NCBI GenBank assembly: GCA_022457065.1
Contig: JAJGBQ010000005.1
Span: 4,154,001-4,218,000, forward strand
Length of the DNA: 64,000 bases
From: Curvularia sp. ZM96
Taxonomy: Eukaryota; Ascomycota; Dothideomycetes; Pleosporales; Pleosporaceae
Reading direction: 5' to 3'
Shown here: positions 11,801-23,366 of the stretch, in pieces
Layout: the number at the start of each line of letters is the position of its first letter
Position numbering within the stretch: the first letter of the stretch is position 1
The notes under the pieces: model-generated
What the model was told of the DNA's origin: nothing
The model's input: the letters and a program-made list of their open reading frames with translations, nothing else
The model's database searches: none
Program-made: the position numbers and the translations under genes

Positions 11801-12900
11801 AGTAGCGATATACAGAGGTCAACACCACAATGGTTGGATAAATAATTGGATGCATGCCGATCCTCTCAACAATCTTGAACCGCCTAAATGTGAGCGCGAC
11901 GAGTGTAAGTGTTCTTCTATAACTAAGTCATATTGAAGGTAGACATTAACACTTTCAGGGCCCCCGGCGCATATATGGCAAGGTCGAAACTTGAACCAGT
12001 GGATTCGTCTCAGCCCTCAAGACGGAAATGGCAAGGCGGGAAGTCTGTGGAACAAAATGTGTCCTGACAAAGTCTCTACTCGCAGCATTGGACAGCGTTT
12101 AACCTCAGTCCAACAAGCATGTAATAGGGTACGTACACATGGCAGAAATATCTTCCGCCGTTTCTCTAACAACTATTCCAGGTGATTGAACATTATGAGG
12201 CGACAGCTCAGAGAACTGTCACTGTCATGCAGATGGACTTCAGGAATATGCCAGCTGGAATAAGGGATGATGGCCTTCAACAGAATCCATGCTACCCAAA
12301 GGATCTTGTTGACGATCCTGGTTTTGCTTGTAAGTTAAGACGCGTATTTTTTCTTGTCTGGACAACCATGTCTGATGCTTCACAGTGCTCTGGACTGATC
12401 CGTGGTACCAACGCGCGGGTAACACCAACAAAAGACCGTTGAGAGCGCAATACGCAAAGGCACCGCTGCCCGGGATCACGAATGGCAAGACGCCCACTGG
12501 CCTGACGAAGCGAGACTTGTTTGATCCTCGCGAAATTGTCGTTGACACAGGCAACTCTTCACGTCGAGCTACGGACGAGGAGCTGCTCGAGGACTTCGGC
12601 TTGATCCAATGCGAGGGTGACTGCAAGCGGGAAATGAACGACCTGGGTTTTGCATCGTTGCCAGTGCTACCCCACGAATTGGCGGTACCACAAACACTGG
12701 CGCAGGCATGCCCGACACCTGCCACGACGTATGTCACTGTTACTGCTCCCAGCCCAACAGATGCCTCAGTGCCAACCGCCACGATGGTCGCAAGGACTGC
12801 TTCCCGAGTGCTTTCAGCTATTTCTTCAGTCATAACGCAGAGTGCAGAGTATGCTTTCTGGGATGGCGAAGTCCATGATGAAGAAGAGGATTGCGAGTAG
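8877..12900 (+). CDS. Killer-toxin-like GH18 chitinase with chitin-binding modules (1150 aa)
   Basis: Twelve exons: 8877-9110, 9159-9301, 9358-9722, 9775-9912, 9967-10293, 10341-10529, 10577-10666, 10716-11021, 11077-11904, 11959-12128, 12182-12329, 12386-12900. All phases close. A signal peptide (MRLTSLIFTSLTIGWSGSILA) precedes two Cys-rich hevein-type chitin-binding stretches (about residues 55-140). The GH18 barrel follows, with the catalytic motif DGMDLDWE and Glu289 as acid. After the barrel come a Cys-rich region, an Ala-rich hydrophobic stretch near residues 660-720, and a further about 400 residues I cannot assign. This layout resembles fungal subgroup C chitinases related to the alpha subunit of the yeast killer toxin zymocin. 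Intron 2 starts with GC; using it restores the CCSKFGFCG chitin-binding motif. The first ATG in frame is at 8877. Confidence 0.88.
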
Positions 12901-13485
12901 GTTAGAGTTCTGATTATAAAGGCACGGGTCGGATTAAATAAATATATTGATTGCTCCACAAAGTAAGATACTGCGTAAAGCAATAATCTCAGCTATCTAG
13001 TGTGAGCTAATATAAGGTAGATAGTCCCTACGCTTATTAACAGCACTAGAGAGATGCTAGTAAAGTGTCAGTGCAACAGGGGCGTGCATCGTAGAGTAGG
13101 CGCATGTCACGGGACTTGGATGGAGAAATAACGTCACTTTTTCTACGCGTATGCGCAGCACAGTAACCTGCAATCGTGCTCTATGATGCATAGAAAAACT
13201 GCTTTAGATCCTCATTTGCGCATGATGCTATGAGAGGAAATCATGTCGCACTTCAATGACGATCAGAGTATGACGTCTTTTCCAATGCGCATGGCGCAAG
13301 TTTGGGTTCCCTCCCTCACCCTTGGCTACGCTTTTATGCCACTGTAGACGAGGCAATTCCAGGATACGGTTTGTTCGTAACGTGTGTGGTGCCGGTGTGT
13401 CTATGGATGGCCTCGTTTTCATCAGTGCATGTCGGCTCATTTGCAAACGCTTAGAGGGCTTTGACCTATTCGCAGGTAATGTACC
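12901..13485. other. Convergent intergenic region
   Basis: 3' flanks of the chitinase and of the F-box-like gene. No coding, RNA or repeat feature seen. Confidence 0.5.
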
Positions 13486-15442
13486 TCAGGGAAATGCGGG
13501 ATCGAACTCGGTAGTATCCATACCCCAGATCTCGATATGTTTGACGCTCTCCCTGCCTACTATTTGATAAGTCCTTTTCGGACCAGACATTCTGGCGCTG
13601 AAACTATTGTTTTCAACTCCGGCATCCGGCATTTTACCCTTAGATGGAAAATATACTCTGCCTAGTTTGAAAACGAGGTCTTCACCAAACCCAACATATT
13701 TCACGTTTTTGTATTCCGGCCGCCAAAACTCTGTTGAAATTGCAAAGCCATTCATGTCTGGATCTGTGAGGTCAGACCTGTTGGCACCATCATGGCTTGG
13801 GTTGACCAAAAAACGTACGGCCCAAAGTTTGGGCACGAGAGCGAAAACTTGGCGTAACGACTCGATCGGCGGAACTGAGCTAGAGAAGGCGAGCTGCTCT
13901 AGATCCGGACATGATTGACAGAGTCGGAACAGGGCGTCGTCGGACAAGACCCAGCGATCTGAAAGGAGAAGATGGCGAATTGTGCGATGGTTGGTCTGAA
14001 TAGCGGCAAGGTACTCGCTTGCAATACTCCGGCAACGGCTTTCAGAAATGGTGTTCGGGGTGCCATTAGCACTCCCAGTGCCGTTGCTCATACTAGGCGT
14101 CAGATTGGATGGCGTTGCGGGGGTTGTAGCAGAACTATTTGGTTTTGAGTACGGGGGACCACTTCGCCTGCTACCAATGATATACAGGCGTTCCAGGCCT
14201 TTGTATTTTCCTAGTGCGACTGCTTGTTTCTCGTCTGCATTGTCGGTGCGAATCATCTTCAGGTTGCGTGTGCCAACTTCGGTATCTTGGACCTTCCACG
14301 AGCTGTCAACGAAGACTGTCATAGGATCAGAAGTATTTCCCGAATTAATGAATGTCAGCTCGGTCTTGGTGTCCTGATTGACAGCTTCATGGATGCCATC
14401 CAATGTGTTGCGAGTGCATAAGTTGTATAAGGCTAGGCGCTTAAGCGGTATCGAGTATTTCGCAGCCACGCAGCGGCCGAATATAGACTGTAGATTGATC
14501 GACTCTTCGCCCTCGGCCCGCATGCGCGGGCTCCAGTGCAGCTTGAGGTTTTCAAGCTTCTTGGAACCGAGGAGAAGCATCGATATATCGTCGGGATAGC
14601 AAAGAGGATCGATGTCGTAGACGACTAGGGTCTGTAGGTTAGGCAATGGAGGCATGATAGAGGTTGGGCGTGGTGTGCGTCGTGTCTGGCATCGAATCGT
14701 TAGCGAGGCCAGCGTGGTTCTGGCCCCGAGGCCCTGGTAAACTGTTTGTAGGGGTGGTGTGTTGAGCTCCCACCTGGATATATCAGCAGTGATTCTGGAA
14801 GGCATTTGGTGGGCTACGACGTACGCAAAACTTTCGAGGTTCTTCATGCGGTCGAGTGCTGCGCGTATGGCAATCTGGAGTACCATTGAATTGTCCGGCA
14901 CGCGGCCTTGCTTATATTCGTCGACACCGTGTTCTCGCCAATCGCCCACGACGGAGAACTTGTGTATATAATCGCTAAAGTTGCGCGACACGAGCGTATT
15001 GAGTCCCATGGCAAAGGGGCTCCCACTGCCGTATCCCTCGGGCTTGCCGTCTACGTAGCGTATCTCCGAGTAGGCGCGGAGCGTGACTTGCTCGTACAGG
15101 CGCGGAAGTGCCATGTAGTAGAAGAGACGCGATGTGCGTGTAATGCGTGCAAGGTCGCCAACATGGTCAAGCTTTAGGCATGGTCAGCTGGCGGGCTCTC
15201 GCGCGGTTCCCATGACGTACGTGTGAGAGGATCAGCTGGATGAGGTGCAAAGGGAGCTCTTTGGCATGGGCAGCATTGGGATGCGACCGTGCTGGCGAAG
15301 TTAACAAGCCATGGATGGGTGCTGTGAGAGGTTGTTGCTTCTTGAACATTTCAATGGCATAGGCAGTGGTCGCGTCTGTGGAGACATGGCGCCGTTTTGG
15401 AGCGTTAGATGCGTCCGACATGAGGGCATAGGAGGACGACAC
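13486..15442 (-). CDS. F-box-like / leucine-rich protein (635 aa)
   Basis: Two exons, 15221-15442 and 13486-15171, with a 49-nt intron (donor GTACGT, branch CTGAC). The junction gives ELPLHLIQLILSH followed by LDHVGDLARITRTSRLFYY, which fits an F-box helix set near residues 62-100. The rest has irregular Leu-rich segments (LPNLQTLVVYDIDPL, LENLKLHWSPRMR, CPDLEQLAFSSS), as in fungal F-box/LRR proteins. A Ser/Thr/Pro/Asn-rich insert lies between about residues 420 and 450. Such proteins usually act as substrate receptors of SCF ubiquitin ligases, but the substrate cannot be told from sequence. No membrane segment or signal peptide. Confidence 0.75.
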
Positions 15443-15837
15443 AAGCAGTGCGCGGGACCAAGCAGCAGCGACGGCGTCGAGTTAACATAGCAAGTTAGTG
15501 AAGACGTTGTCAGTCATCCTTGTTCATGGATGCGTCTGCGTGCTTGGGTGTGTGTGCGCGGTGCAGTCAGCAAACCCCGGAGCGCGCCCGCACTACCTAT
15601 ACCCGAAATTGGTCCGGCAACTCCTACAGCCATCTAGCGATCCCCGTCCAGCATCTCGACGCACCATGCCCGGAAGAGCCTGTGTATGCAGGGCACACAC
15701 CATGGCACAGCCACATTGTACCCTCTTCCCCGGCCAGACCCTACTGCTAGTACCGTGCGTCTGATGATATCACAGCCGGCAACATTGGTCCGGCTTGTGC
15801 AACACGACTCTTGTCACAAAGGCAGCCAAAGCGCCTT
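15443..15837. other. Intergenic, promoter of the F-box gene and 3' flank of TDP1
   Basis: Open frames here overlap one another in several frames and have no domain. Nothing else supported. Confidence 0.45.
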
Positions 15838-17556
15838 TCACCCTGGCCGAAAGAACCACGGTTGCTTGCCTTCATATGTCTGCCCCGGGTATCGAAACGG
15901 AACCACGACCGTGCCTTCGAATACGCTCATTGGCGCTACCTCGTCACTGTCCAGCTTCAAACCCATAAGCTTGTCGTCTGGCACAGGTACCACAACACCA
16001 CACTCCCAGTTCCTGATGTTCAAACCACCCATGCTGCCGCTCTTGAGCACCTTCTGCCCTCCCCATGCCGACTCAGATATGTTGGCCGACCCCACGTAAA
16101 CCCATGCAAACAGACTTCCGTCCTTCTTGCGCCCGCGTGCGAAGAGGAGTTTGTTGTGTGATAGCATCCCTGGTCGCAGCGACTCATAGTTTCGGAGGCA
16201 CTCTCTCGGAAATGTGGCCGCGTTGTAGTATTGCCGTGTCAAGGAGATGATTCCACCGCAGTCAGGACCTCCATGGCTTTTTTCCACAGTCTCGTTTGTG
16301 GGAAAGTATATGCGGATGCGATCGCGAACATTGGGGACCGTGGATGTGTCTAGTGCAAAAGGCTTCCCACATGCTGCAAGGTACATACGTGACAACAGAT
16401 GGTCGTTGATAGCGCCGAGTGAAGAAGCGGCGTAGTCGAGTTCTACCCGCTCTACGTTGTCGAGATGCAGATCTTGGATGGCTTTTGTGAGGCCTGGAAG
16501 TCCTGTAGGGGACACAGACTCGGTCTTATGTGAGCCGCCACTGTAACGAATTAGTCAAGGCTGAAGATTGTCATACCAGCTATCTTACATGGAATGGATA
16601 AAAGCCAAGCGACTAGTTTGTGAAAAGTCAAACTTCAAGATGCCTTCCACCACCTTCTGTGGAACCTTCTGCATCTCGAGGAAATACATCAACTCTTGAC
16701 CGAAGCGTGTCAAGTCTTCCTTCTTGCCCGCTGACCCGTCGTGCCTGCGTGGTAAGTCGATTAAGAAGACAGAGTTCTCCATAACACCAGGCTGCCAGTC
16801 ATTTACTACTTCTCCCCAGTCAATCTGCGTCATATTGGCAGTTGGAATGACAATGCGTAGCTTCTCGCGGCTAGAGAGCAGCATGAATTTGCTGTGCATA
16901 CTTTGGATCATTCCGTCCATCGGCGGAAAATGGATTTCCAGGTTTGGAACGCCCATGTCTTTCATCTCCCTCTGCCACCTCTGCTGAACGTCTTTGCCCT
17001 TTGCGTTCATGACCCATATTTGTTTCACGTTGACGGGATTCAGTTTCTTGAATAGCCACTCCGCGTCCCACATGAACGAGCTAATGACTGCTACGCGAAC
17101 CTTTGGTGCTTCCAAGACTTCATCGATAGTGATGTCGTCTGTTCTCGGGTGTTTTGCAGCAAATGTCCGCTTAATGGCTCCTGTGGGATATTGCAGGGCT
17201 GGTCCTGGAGATGACGCAGAAGCCGTAGCCGCTTTGGGGATCTGTTTGGAAGGTCTTTCCGGAGATGACTCGCGCTTACGTTTGCCTAGTCTTGCTAGGC
17301 GCTCTTGTTCCATGGCCTTCCGATCCATGCCCATGGAGCTTAGGGCTGTTTCGCGAGAAGCCTGAGCGGTGGTACTCTTGGTGGACGGCTGTGCTTCGTC
17401 ATTATTGCTGGCTTCTTGTAAGGATAGGGCGATGGCACGCTTGAGATCCTCGTCGTCCTCGTCGTCATCCGTACTGGAAACGAGGTCGATGGGCTCGCTA
17501 GCCTCCTGAAGTGACATTGCCATCGCAAGTTTGAGATCTTCATCGTCAGATGACAT
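15838..17556 (-). CDS. TDP1: Tyrosyl-DNA phosphodiesterase 1 (556 aa)
   Basis: Two exons, 16589-17556 and 15838-16540, joined over a 48-nt intron (donor GTAAGA, branch CTAAT), giving LAFIHSIGGSH across the junction. The two HKD-type catalytic motifs of the phospholipase D superfamily are present as HSKFMLL and, in exon 2, as SHNKLLFARG, each followed by the expected Asn-containing segments (ANMTQIDW and GSANISESAWG). Tdp1 hydrolyses the 3'-phosphotyrosyl bond left by stalled topoisomerase I. The N terminus carries two copies of a DEDLKxAxAxSLQEAS sequence (near residues 4-19 and 33-49), which look like ubiquitin-interacting motifs, an extension found in fungal Tdp1 proteins. The start is the ATG giving MSSDDEDL; an upstream in-frame ATG at 17721 would add 55 less conserved residues. 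Confidence 0.93.
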
Positions 17557-18373
17557 TGTACTGTTGGTGGCCGACAAGTCGTGTTGATGGCGATGGAAAC
17601 AAGGAACTGACGTACGCGTTGTGTGGTGATCAACACGGCTGCGCGTTGGCACGTGGCAAAGGCTTGGCATTGGCTTAGGTCCAGGAGCAAGATGGCGGTA
17701 GTACGACACCAAAAGGTGCAATTCAGTAAGCTATATCTAATATCTAGTAGAAGGCCCTACCTATAGTTATAATTGCGATATTAGAGTAGAAGAGAGGTTT
17801 TAGTAAGGGTAATAGCTAGCGTACGTAACTAATCTAGATGCGCAACCAACTCATAGGGTACGTTAATAGGACTCTTCTCTTTAGCTATATCTACAAATTA
17901 TTACCTCTAAGGCAAGGTTATAGCTAGTGCAGGTTAGCCGTCCTCCCTGCTATTGCCATTAAGGTGTTCGTCCGCTTTATAAGATATAAGCATATTTAGC
18001 CTAGTGTCAGCGAATTCGCCTTTAGCTGCAGTATGACCTCTGCATGTTAGCCTTGCCGCGCCATACTGTGGGCTGTACCCTCAGCCGCACCCCGCCTCTT
18101 ACAAAAGTAAAGCTCATAACACTCTTACGCTACCTGTCTCCTAGATGCAGTCTTTGGTATAACTCAGCGTCCTATGCTCCTGTATAGCAGACGCTTTCGC
18201 CACCACAGCCATCCCACCGTTTCCATTCGGTCAGTAAGATCAATTAGCAGGAACTAAACGGCCGCGAGAATCAACAAGACCAATAAATACGGCAAACCCT
18301 ATCCCAGGTCCAAGGCGGCCATCCATTCTTCATATGTTAATTCTTCGAAGGCTCCACTATATTGAAATTGAGA
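17557..18373. repeat. AT-rich degenerate patch, probable mutated repeat remnant
   Basis: About 17720-18010 is rich in TA and CTA words (for example TAGCTAGCGTACGTAACTAA), unlike the flanking genes, with stops in all frames. This looks like old repeat DNA degraded by RIP-type C-to-T mutation, but I found no transposon motif, so the call is weak. The last about 200 bp before 18374 should hold the HET gene promoter. Confidence 0.35.
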
Positions 18374-20596
18374 ATGCCGCTTTGCTCAGATTGTACGGCT
18401 TTAAGCCCATACACCCTTGTTGCGAGGCCGGTATTCAAACCAGGGGACGATGGCATCGACCCTCACTTCTACATTCTGAAGCCTGATTTCCCATCACTTG
18501 AGAAGTCTGCAAAAGATTGTGCCTTATGCAACCTGATTCTACGAGATCTTGAACTCAATTACGACTTCAACCAGCTAAGGGCTTGGGCTGAGGACGATAT
18601 ACCGACTCCAGTCCAAGTCTCCGCGAATTCATCCACGTTCTCTGTCGAAGACCATGAGTGGGCGAGCGATCTTGCAATGTTGTCGACATTGTGGGTCGTC
18701 TGCGGTGCTCACGAACAGAATCGAGAAGGAGATCGCGGTGGAGACGAGGTAGTACTTTCGGTGTTAATATCTGCGCAAGAAGGTTTGTGATCCAATGTGT
18801 AACTTAAGAATTCTCTAAGATGTTCTGGGCTTTCTAATCCGTTTGCAGGTGATCTAGCATGGCGATCAGGCGATGTTGCTGGAAAAATACTCGAACTTGA
18901 CACTGGTTCCGAAGCGACTCTTAACACAGCACGTCATTGGATGGACATATGTCTCGAATCACATCCGAATTGCTCTGCGCCCGCAGAGCAGGGGCATTCG
19001 TTGACCAGTCTGCCCACCAGGGTTTTGGACGTTGGATCTGCAGATGGATTACAAGACCTCAAAATCTCTGTTACCAGGGGACAGCAGGGACGATACGCTG
19101 CCCTCAGCCATTGTTGGGGGAAGTCACAGCTAATTATAACGACGATTGCAACACTTGCGACCAGGATGCAACGAATCCCGTTCCATGATCTCTCAAAAAC
19201 TTTCCAAGATGCAGTTGTTGTTACGCGGCGATTAGGACTGCAATATCTCTGGATCGACTCCCTTTGCATCATCCAGGACAGCGAGGATGACTGGAGACGC
19301 GAAGCAGCGCGCATGGCTAGCGTCTATAACAATGCAGTCGTTACGATCGCAGCTACCGCAGCCAAAGAATCAAGCCAAGGATTGTTTATGCCTCATCCAA
19401 AAGACTCTGGTGAGCGAGTGGAAGTGCTGTATAATTGCAAAGACCGGCGTGGAAAGGGGAAAGACCTTGGAGCAGCGAAGATGATACTATGTCATCGGTT
19501 AACGGCTTACGATTGTCCCGACAAGTACATCGAACGCTCACCACTCAATCAGCGCGCATGGGTCCTCCAAGAACGACTTCTATCTAAAAGAACTCTCCAC
19601 TTTGCCGAGAACCAAATATTTTGGGAGTGTAATTCACTCTTTGCATCTGAAGATGGTACAATTCGAGACGAGCATCCAGAATTGCGACTAAAACAAGAAT
19701 TTCAAACAAAGAAGATTCGGCCGTGGAGCTCGGCAGCCGAGGAAGGGGATCGCTCAAGCGAAGTTGAACTCTGGTGCAGAATAGTCGAGGAGTACACACA
19801 ACGGTCTCTTACTGTCGACTCTGACAGACTGCCGGCCCTTGCTGGGATAGTCATGACAATGTTGGAAAAGCTTGGTTTCGAGCCCTCAAATGATGAAGTC
19901 GTTCGCGAAAACTTCGCTGCCGGGCTGTGGAAGTCGGCCTTGCATGTTGGTATCCTGTGGCAAGCATGCGATGGCCAACTCCGGCGACCTTCCGAATACC
20001 GTGCCCCGTCCTGGTCATGGGCTGCTCTAGAAGGTCTTATTCGATACGATACATGGCTGTGGTCCTCGGGACCTCCATCAGATTCAGTTTCATCTATGTT
20101 CGCCAAGGTTCAGGTTGAGGGAGAATACTTGACAGGACGAATCAAGAAAGCTTATCTTGACCTGAACTGCATGATCAAGCACGCCACCTACGATCCGGCG
20201 GAAAAATACCTCATAGGGATTTCGGACGTGGAGGCAAATATGCCATCAAGGGCGTTGTTCTGTCCAGAGACTCAACGCAGGTTAGGGTGGTGCGTACTTG
20301 ATGAGGGCATCGGAGTGGAGAAGAGAACTGTGTGCTGCGCTCTGATTTCCAGAAGTAAGCCATTGGAGTACGTACACAAGTACAGGAACTTGGATGGTAC
20401 CGAGAACATCCTTGTCCTTGACCGCAAAGGCAGTTCCTCAGTCAATGAATTCGTACGCATCGGCATCGGCCAGATTGACGTGGAAATCGACTGGTATGAC
20501 CTCAACAATCCTGTAGAGACCAACTGCGATCCGATTCAAGAACCGGAAAAACGTCAAAAGTGGAAAAACCGGTGGACACACATAAAAGTGTTCTAG
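18374..20596 (+). CDS. HET-domain protein (718 aa)
   Basis: Two exons, 18374-18782 and 18849-20596, with a 66-nt intron. The first in-frame ATG (MPLCSDCTAL) was used. The HET domain spans about residues 217-370 with its three usual blocks: YAALSHCWG, the block QYLWIDSLCIIQDSEDDW, then YNNAVVTIAATAA. The motif ERSPLNQRAWVLQERLLSKR follows. HET domains are found in proteins that trigger heterokaryon incompatibility and other immune-like cell-death responses in filamentous ascomycetes; most family members have no known function. The N-terminal 130 residues contain a CxxC-rich start (LCSDC, DCALCNLIL). No NACHT, WD40 or ankyrin repeat is fused to it, although an ankyrin gene lies downstream. Confidence 0.92.
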
Positions 20597-21923
20597 AATA
20601 TTATAGGGGAGTAACGCATCTCTGTAAGGGGACAGAGGCACTTGACACAAGTGGGAGTCTGAATCTGAACAATTAGATGAATTACAAAAGAATATAACAA
20701 AGCTAAGGAGAGAAAGAATAGGTAGTGGTGTAGGACCCCTTGTGAGGAAGCTGGATGCTACTTCCCGCTCACGCTCACGGCCATCGTAGTGGCGGTAAAT
20801 TCCTAAACGGGTATTATTCCAAGCAGCATTATAAAAATTGATGTTATGTCTTGGTGTTGAAATCAACTGTATGGCCCGGAATTTAAGCACACTCGGCCTT
20901 GTAGCCTGTGAGCCGGACCGCCTAAGATACCATAGGCTAGAAGAGGCCAGAATGCCCGGGACGAGTGACGGCCGGTCGGAGTATGCCTCTACAAGCATAT
21001 CCCGTGGAAGAATATGCATATATAACCTCAGAAGAGCTGAGGTGTAAGTTGTCGGGGCGGCTCAACTGTAGAAGGGAGATAGAGGCCTTGAGGATGAGAC
21101 CCGTCTAAACGAAGCCTTGATACCGTGTATTGGGGATCGAACCTAGAGAACCCTCGAGTAATCCAGATGTCCACAGGATTGGCGTTTTGGCTTTTTATAT
21201 CCTTTCTTGCCCTTCATCTAGACCTAATATTATCTCACTGTCAGACTCGAATTTCCGATACAGATTCTTGATTTTGCAAGCCTAATGCGACACTTTTCTG
21301 CATGTGGAAGAGCCCATATTGCGGCGAGTAAGCTAGTACAAACTAACTTAAAATAGAACACTTATCTCCAACCGTGCCGCCAAAATCCACGAGCGAGAAT
21401 CAGGCAACAATCACTATACCCAGGTTGATTGATTCTATGAGGAAGGTGGGATGCAACATGGGAATCACTATACGCGATTCAATAGTTTCTTCGTCGGCAA
21501 TAGCAAAATTGCGGGGTTGGAACGCTTTCACGGTATATAACCCCGGCGATGTAGACGCAGAATCCTAGAGGATTATTGTGTGTTGGTTGTATTTCCTTTC
21601 ATACCAACCAAGATGTTAGATGGAAGAAGCTGTGATCCTTTCTTATTAGATGACTAGAACACTAGTCTCTATTTCTTGTCTAAACTGACTAACCTAAGGA
21701 CAGAGTAAGTAGTAAAGGTACCCTCTAAATGTTATCTTACACTACATACGGCTAAAGTAGGCCATGAACCCCTACCCCTCATCTGATGTACGCAAGACTA
21801 GGCTTCAATATGCGGGAAGCCTAACAATATATCATAGTACATTACCTACTACTTTATGAAGAATCTTTTCAAACTCTGTTTTACTTCTGAATACCTGACT
21901 CAGTCATCGACGCCTTTCAAAAC
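20597..21923. other. Gene-free region between HET and ankyrin genes
   Basis: About 1.3 kb. It holds one copy of a 24-bp dispersed motif at 21117-21140. An open frame at 21374-21568 starts at GTG and lacks support. No other feature seen. Confidence 0.45.
21117..21140. repeat. 24-bp dispersed motif, copy 1
   Basis: The motif TTGATACCGTGTATTGGGGA plus TCGA matches 21 of 24 positions of a second copy at 23032-23055. All three differences are transitions. Origin unknown. Confidence 0.45.
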
Positions 21924-22823
21924 ATGCCTGAACGAGGATTCTTAGACTGTTGGAACAGTATAGAATGGGCTCTTGCGCGCCGAGCATGCAGGTTCAACGA
22001 CACAACAATGTTGAACAAAGCCATCTCTATGTGCCCTGCCGAGGATCTCCACAGTTTTTATAATCTGGTTCGCTCACACGCAATCAAGAACAATGCTACT
22101 GCGATCTTGTACAACCTTATCGAACGCGACATCAGTATCATACCTAGATTTCCAACGGAAGCCGTGGGCGCAACAAAGGAAACCCTCGAACTCCTACTTG
22201 CACACGGCTGGGATATCAATGCGCGAGCGGAAACACCAAATGAAGCAGAACCATTCATGTGGTTTGTTGCTGGCAATGAGGACATGATCAAGTGGTGCCT
22301 AGAGCACGGCGCGAGTGTGCACCCTCGCGGTCAAGAGCCCCTCTCTGATGACGTCATCACGATATCGCAGCGAAGGTGTGAGCAGATTCTCGAAACGGTT
22401 GCAATGCTAGGCACCGTTGCGACTTTTGAGCTCTTGCGCTCTAAAGGAGCGCCCTTAGGATGGCGTCCATTGCATCTCGCCGTCAAGGCTGCGACCCACG
22501 CTTCTCCTAGTCCAGAAGGGAACAATGAACGCATGGCTATGGTTCTTCATCTTCTCGACGTAGTTGGAATTGATGTAAATGCGCTGGATCATCCTAGAGG
22601 GAGCAAGGGTTTACCAACGCGGCTCGGAACGCCAATATGTTATATACCAGGTGCTAGAGTGCCAGAAATAGACACTAAGGACCTCACCTGGCTACTGCTG
22701 GATCGAGGCGCGGATCCGACTCCTGCTTTCGAGTGGGCAGAGATCTATCATCCAGAATTCATAGAGCATGTGAAGGCTTGGAAGAAGCGGCAAGGTAGTA
22801 GCAGCACATGCTGTTTACAGTAG
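21924..22823 (+). CDS. Ankyrin-repeat-like protein (299 aa)
   Basis: Single exon. Ankyrin-type helical units are seen as TLELLLAHGWDINARAE, then MIKWCLEHGASVHPRG, TFELLRSKGAPLGWRPLHLA, and DLTWLLLDRGADPTPAFEW. The repeats are spaced irregularly, as is common in ascomycete ankyrin proteins. It is predicted cytosolic: no signal peptide or membrane segment. The protein ends in STCCLQ, so the last four residues, CCLQ, have the form of a CaaX prenylation box, which would place it on membranes; this is inference only. The partner or function is unknown. It lies about 1.3 kb downstream of the HET gene in the same orientation. Confidence 0.75.
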   Translation: MPERGFLDCWNSIEWALARRACRFNDTTMLNKAISMCPAEDLHSFYNLVRSHAIKNNATAILYNLIERDISIIPRFPTEAVGATKETLELLLAHGWDINARAETPNEAEPFMWFVAGNEDMIKWCLEHGASVHPRGQEPLSDDVITISQRRCEQILETVAMLGTVATFELLRSKGAPLGWRPLHLAVKAATHASPSPEGNNERMAMVLHLLDVVGIDVNALDHPRGSKGLPTRLGTPICYIPGARVPEIDTKDLTWLLLDRGADPTPAFEWAEIYHPEFIEHVKAWKKRQGSSSTCCLQ

Positions 22824-23366
22824 ATATGATGCTGGAGAATGTCGAGTTGGACATAGAACTCACGTCAATTTTTTCAGTAGGCTATATCTCGGACTTAGTT
22901 CTTTCAGCACGATTAAAGGCAAGGACCAACGGGGATACAGCGTATGCAGGTGCGGTTGACGGTCAATTAGCATGTCACAGGTATAGAGTAAATGGTTTAT
23001 CCCAGCCTAGTATGTCTGAGAGAACCATTTTTTGATACCGTACATCGGGGATCGACGTGCGTGGGAAATGCTATCGTCTCGAGCCATGTCATAATGAGAC
23101 AGCTGCCAAGTTACTTTGTATACTTTGTACGTATCGCAAGTGGTGGGAATGCCAAAACAAGATAGGGTCGTCGGCGCACCTTGCAATCGGTGGGTTTAGC
23201 TCGTCCGATACCATCCGATTAATTTCCACCTTTCACGTCTTTGGTAGGCTGGACGATGCCCTGACCGATTCTGTAACTCTTTGACTATTCAACAAAAACA
23301 GAGACACTTGACGTGGGGCAAGTATGACGAGTTGTAGTGTTATTTTCTCTAGACTGTGCACATTTT
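22824..23366. other. Intergenic, convergent 3' regions
   Basis: Contains the second copy of the 24-bp motif (23032-23055). No coding feature. Confidence 0.45.
23032..23055. repeat. 24-bp dispersed motif, copy 2
   Basis: Reads TTGATACCGTACATCGGGGA plus TCGA; see the copy at 21117. Confidence 0.45.

Noticed and set aside
12240..12983. 247-codon minus-strand frame
   Set aside because: Antisense shadow of the chitinase 3' exons.
21117..21145. Possible tRNA T-arm on the minus strand (GGTTCGATCCCC)
   Set aside because: The flanks do not pair into a T stem and no A box or cloverleaf can be built around it.
21374..21568. 64-codon plus-strand frame between the HET and ankyrin genes
   Set aside because: It starts at GTG and is isolated; no domain.
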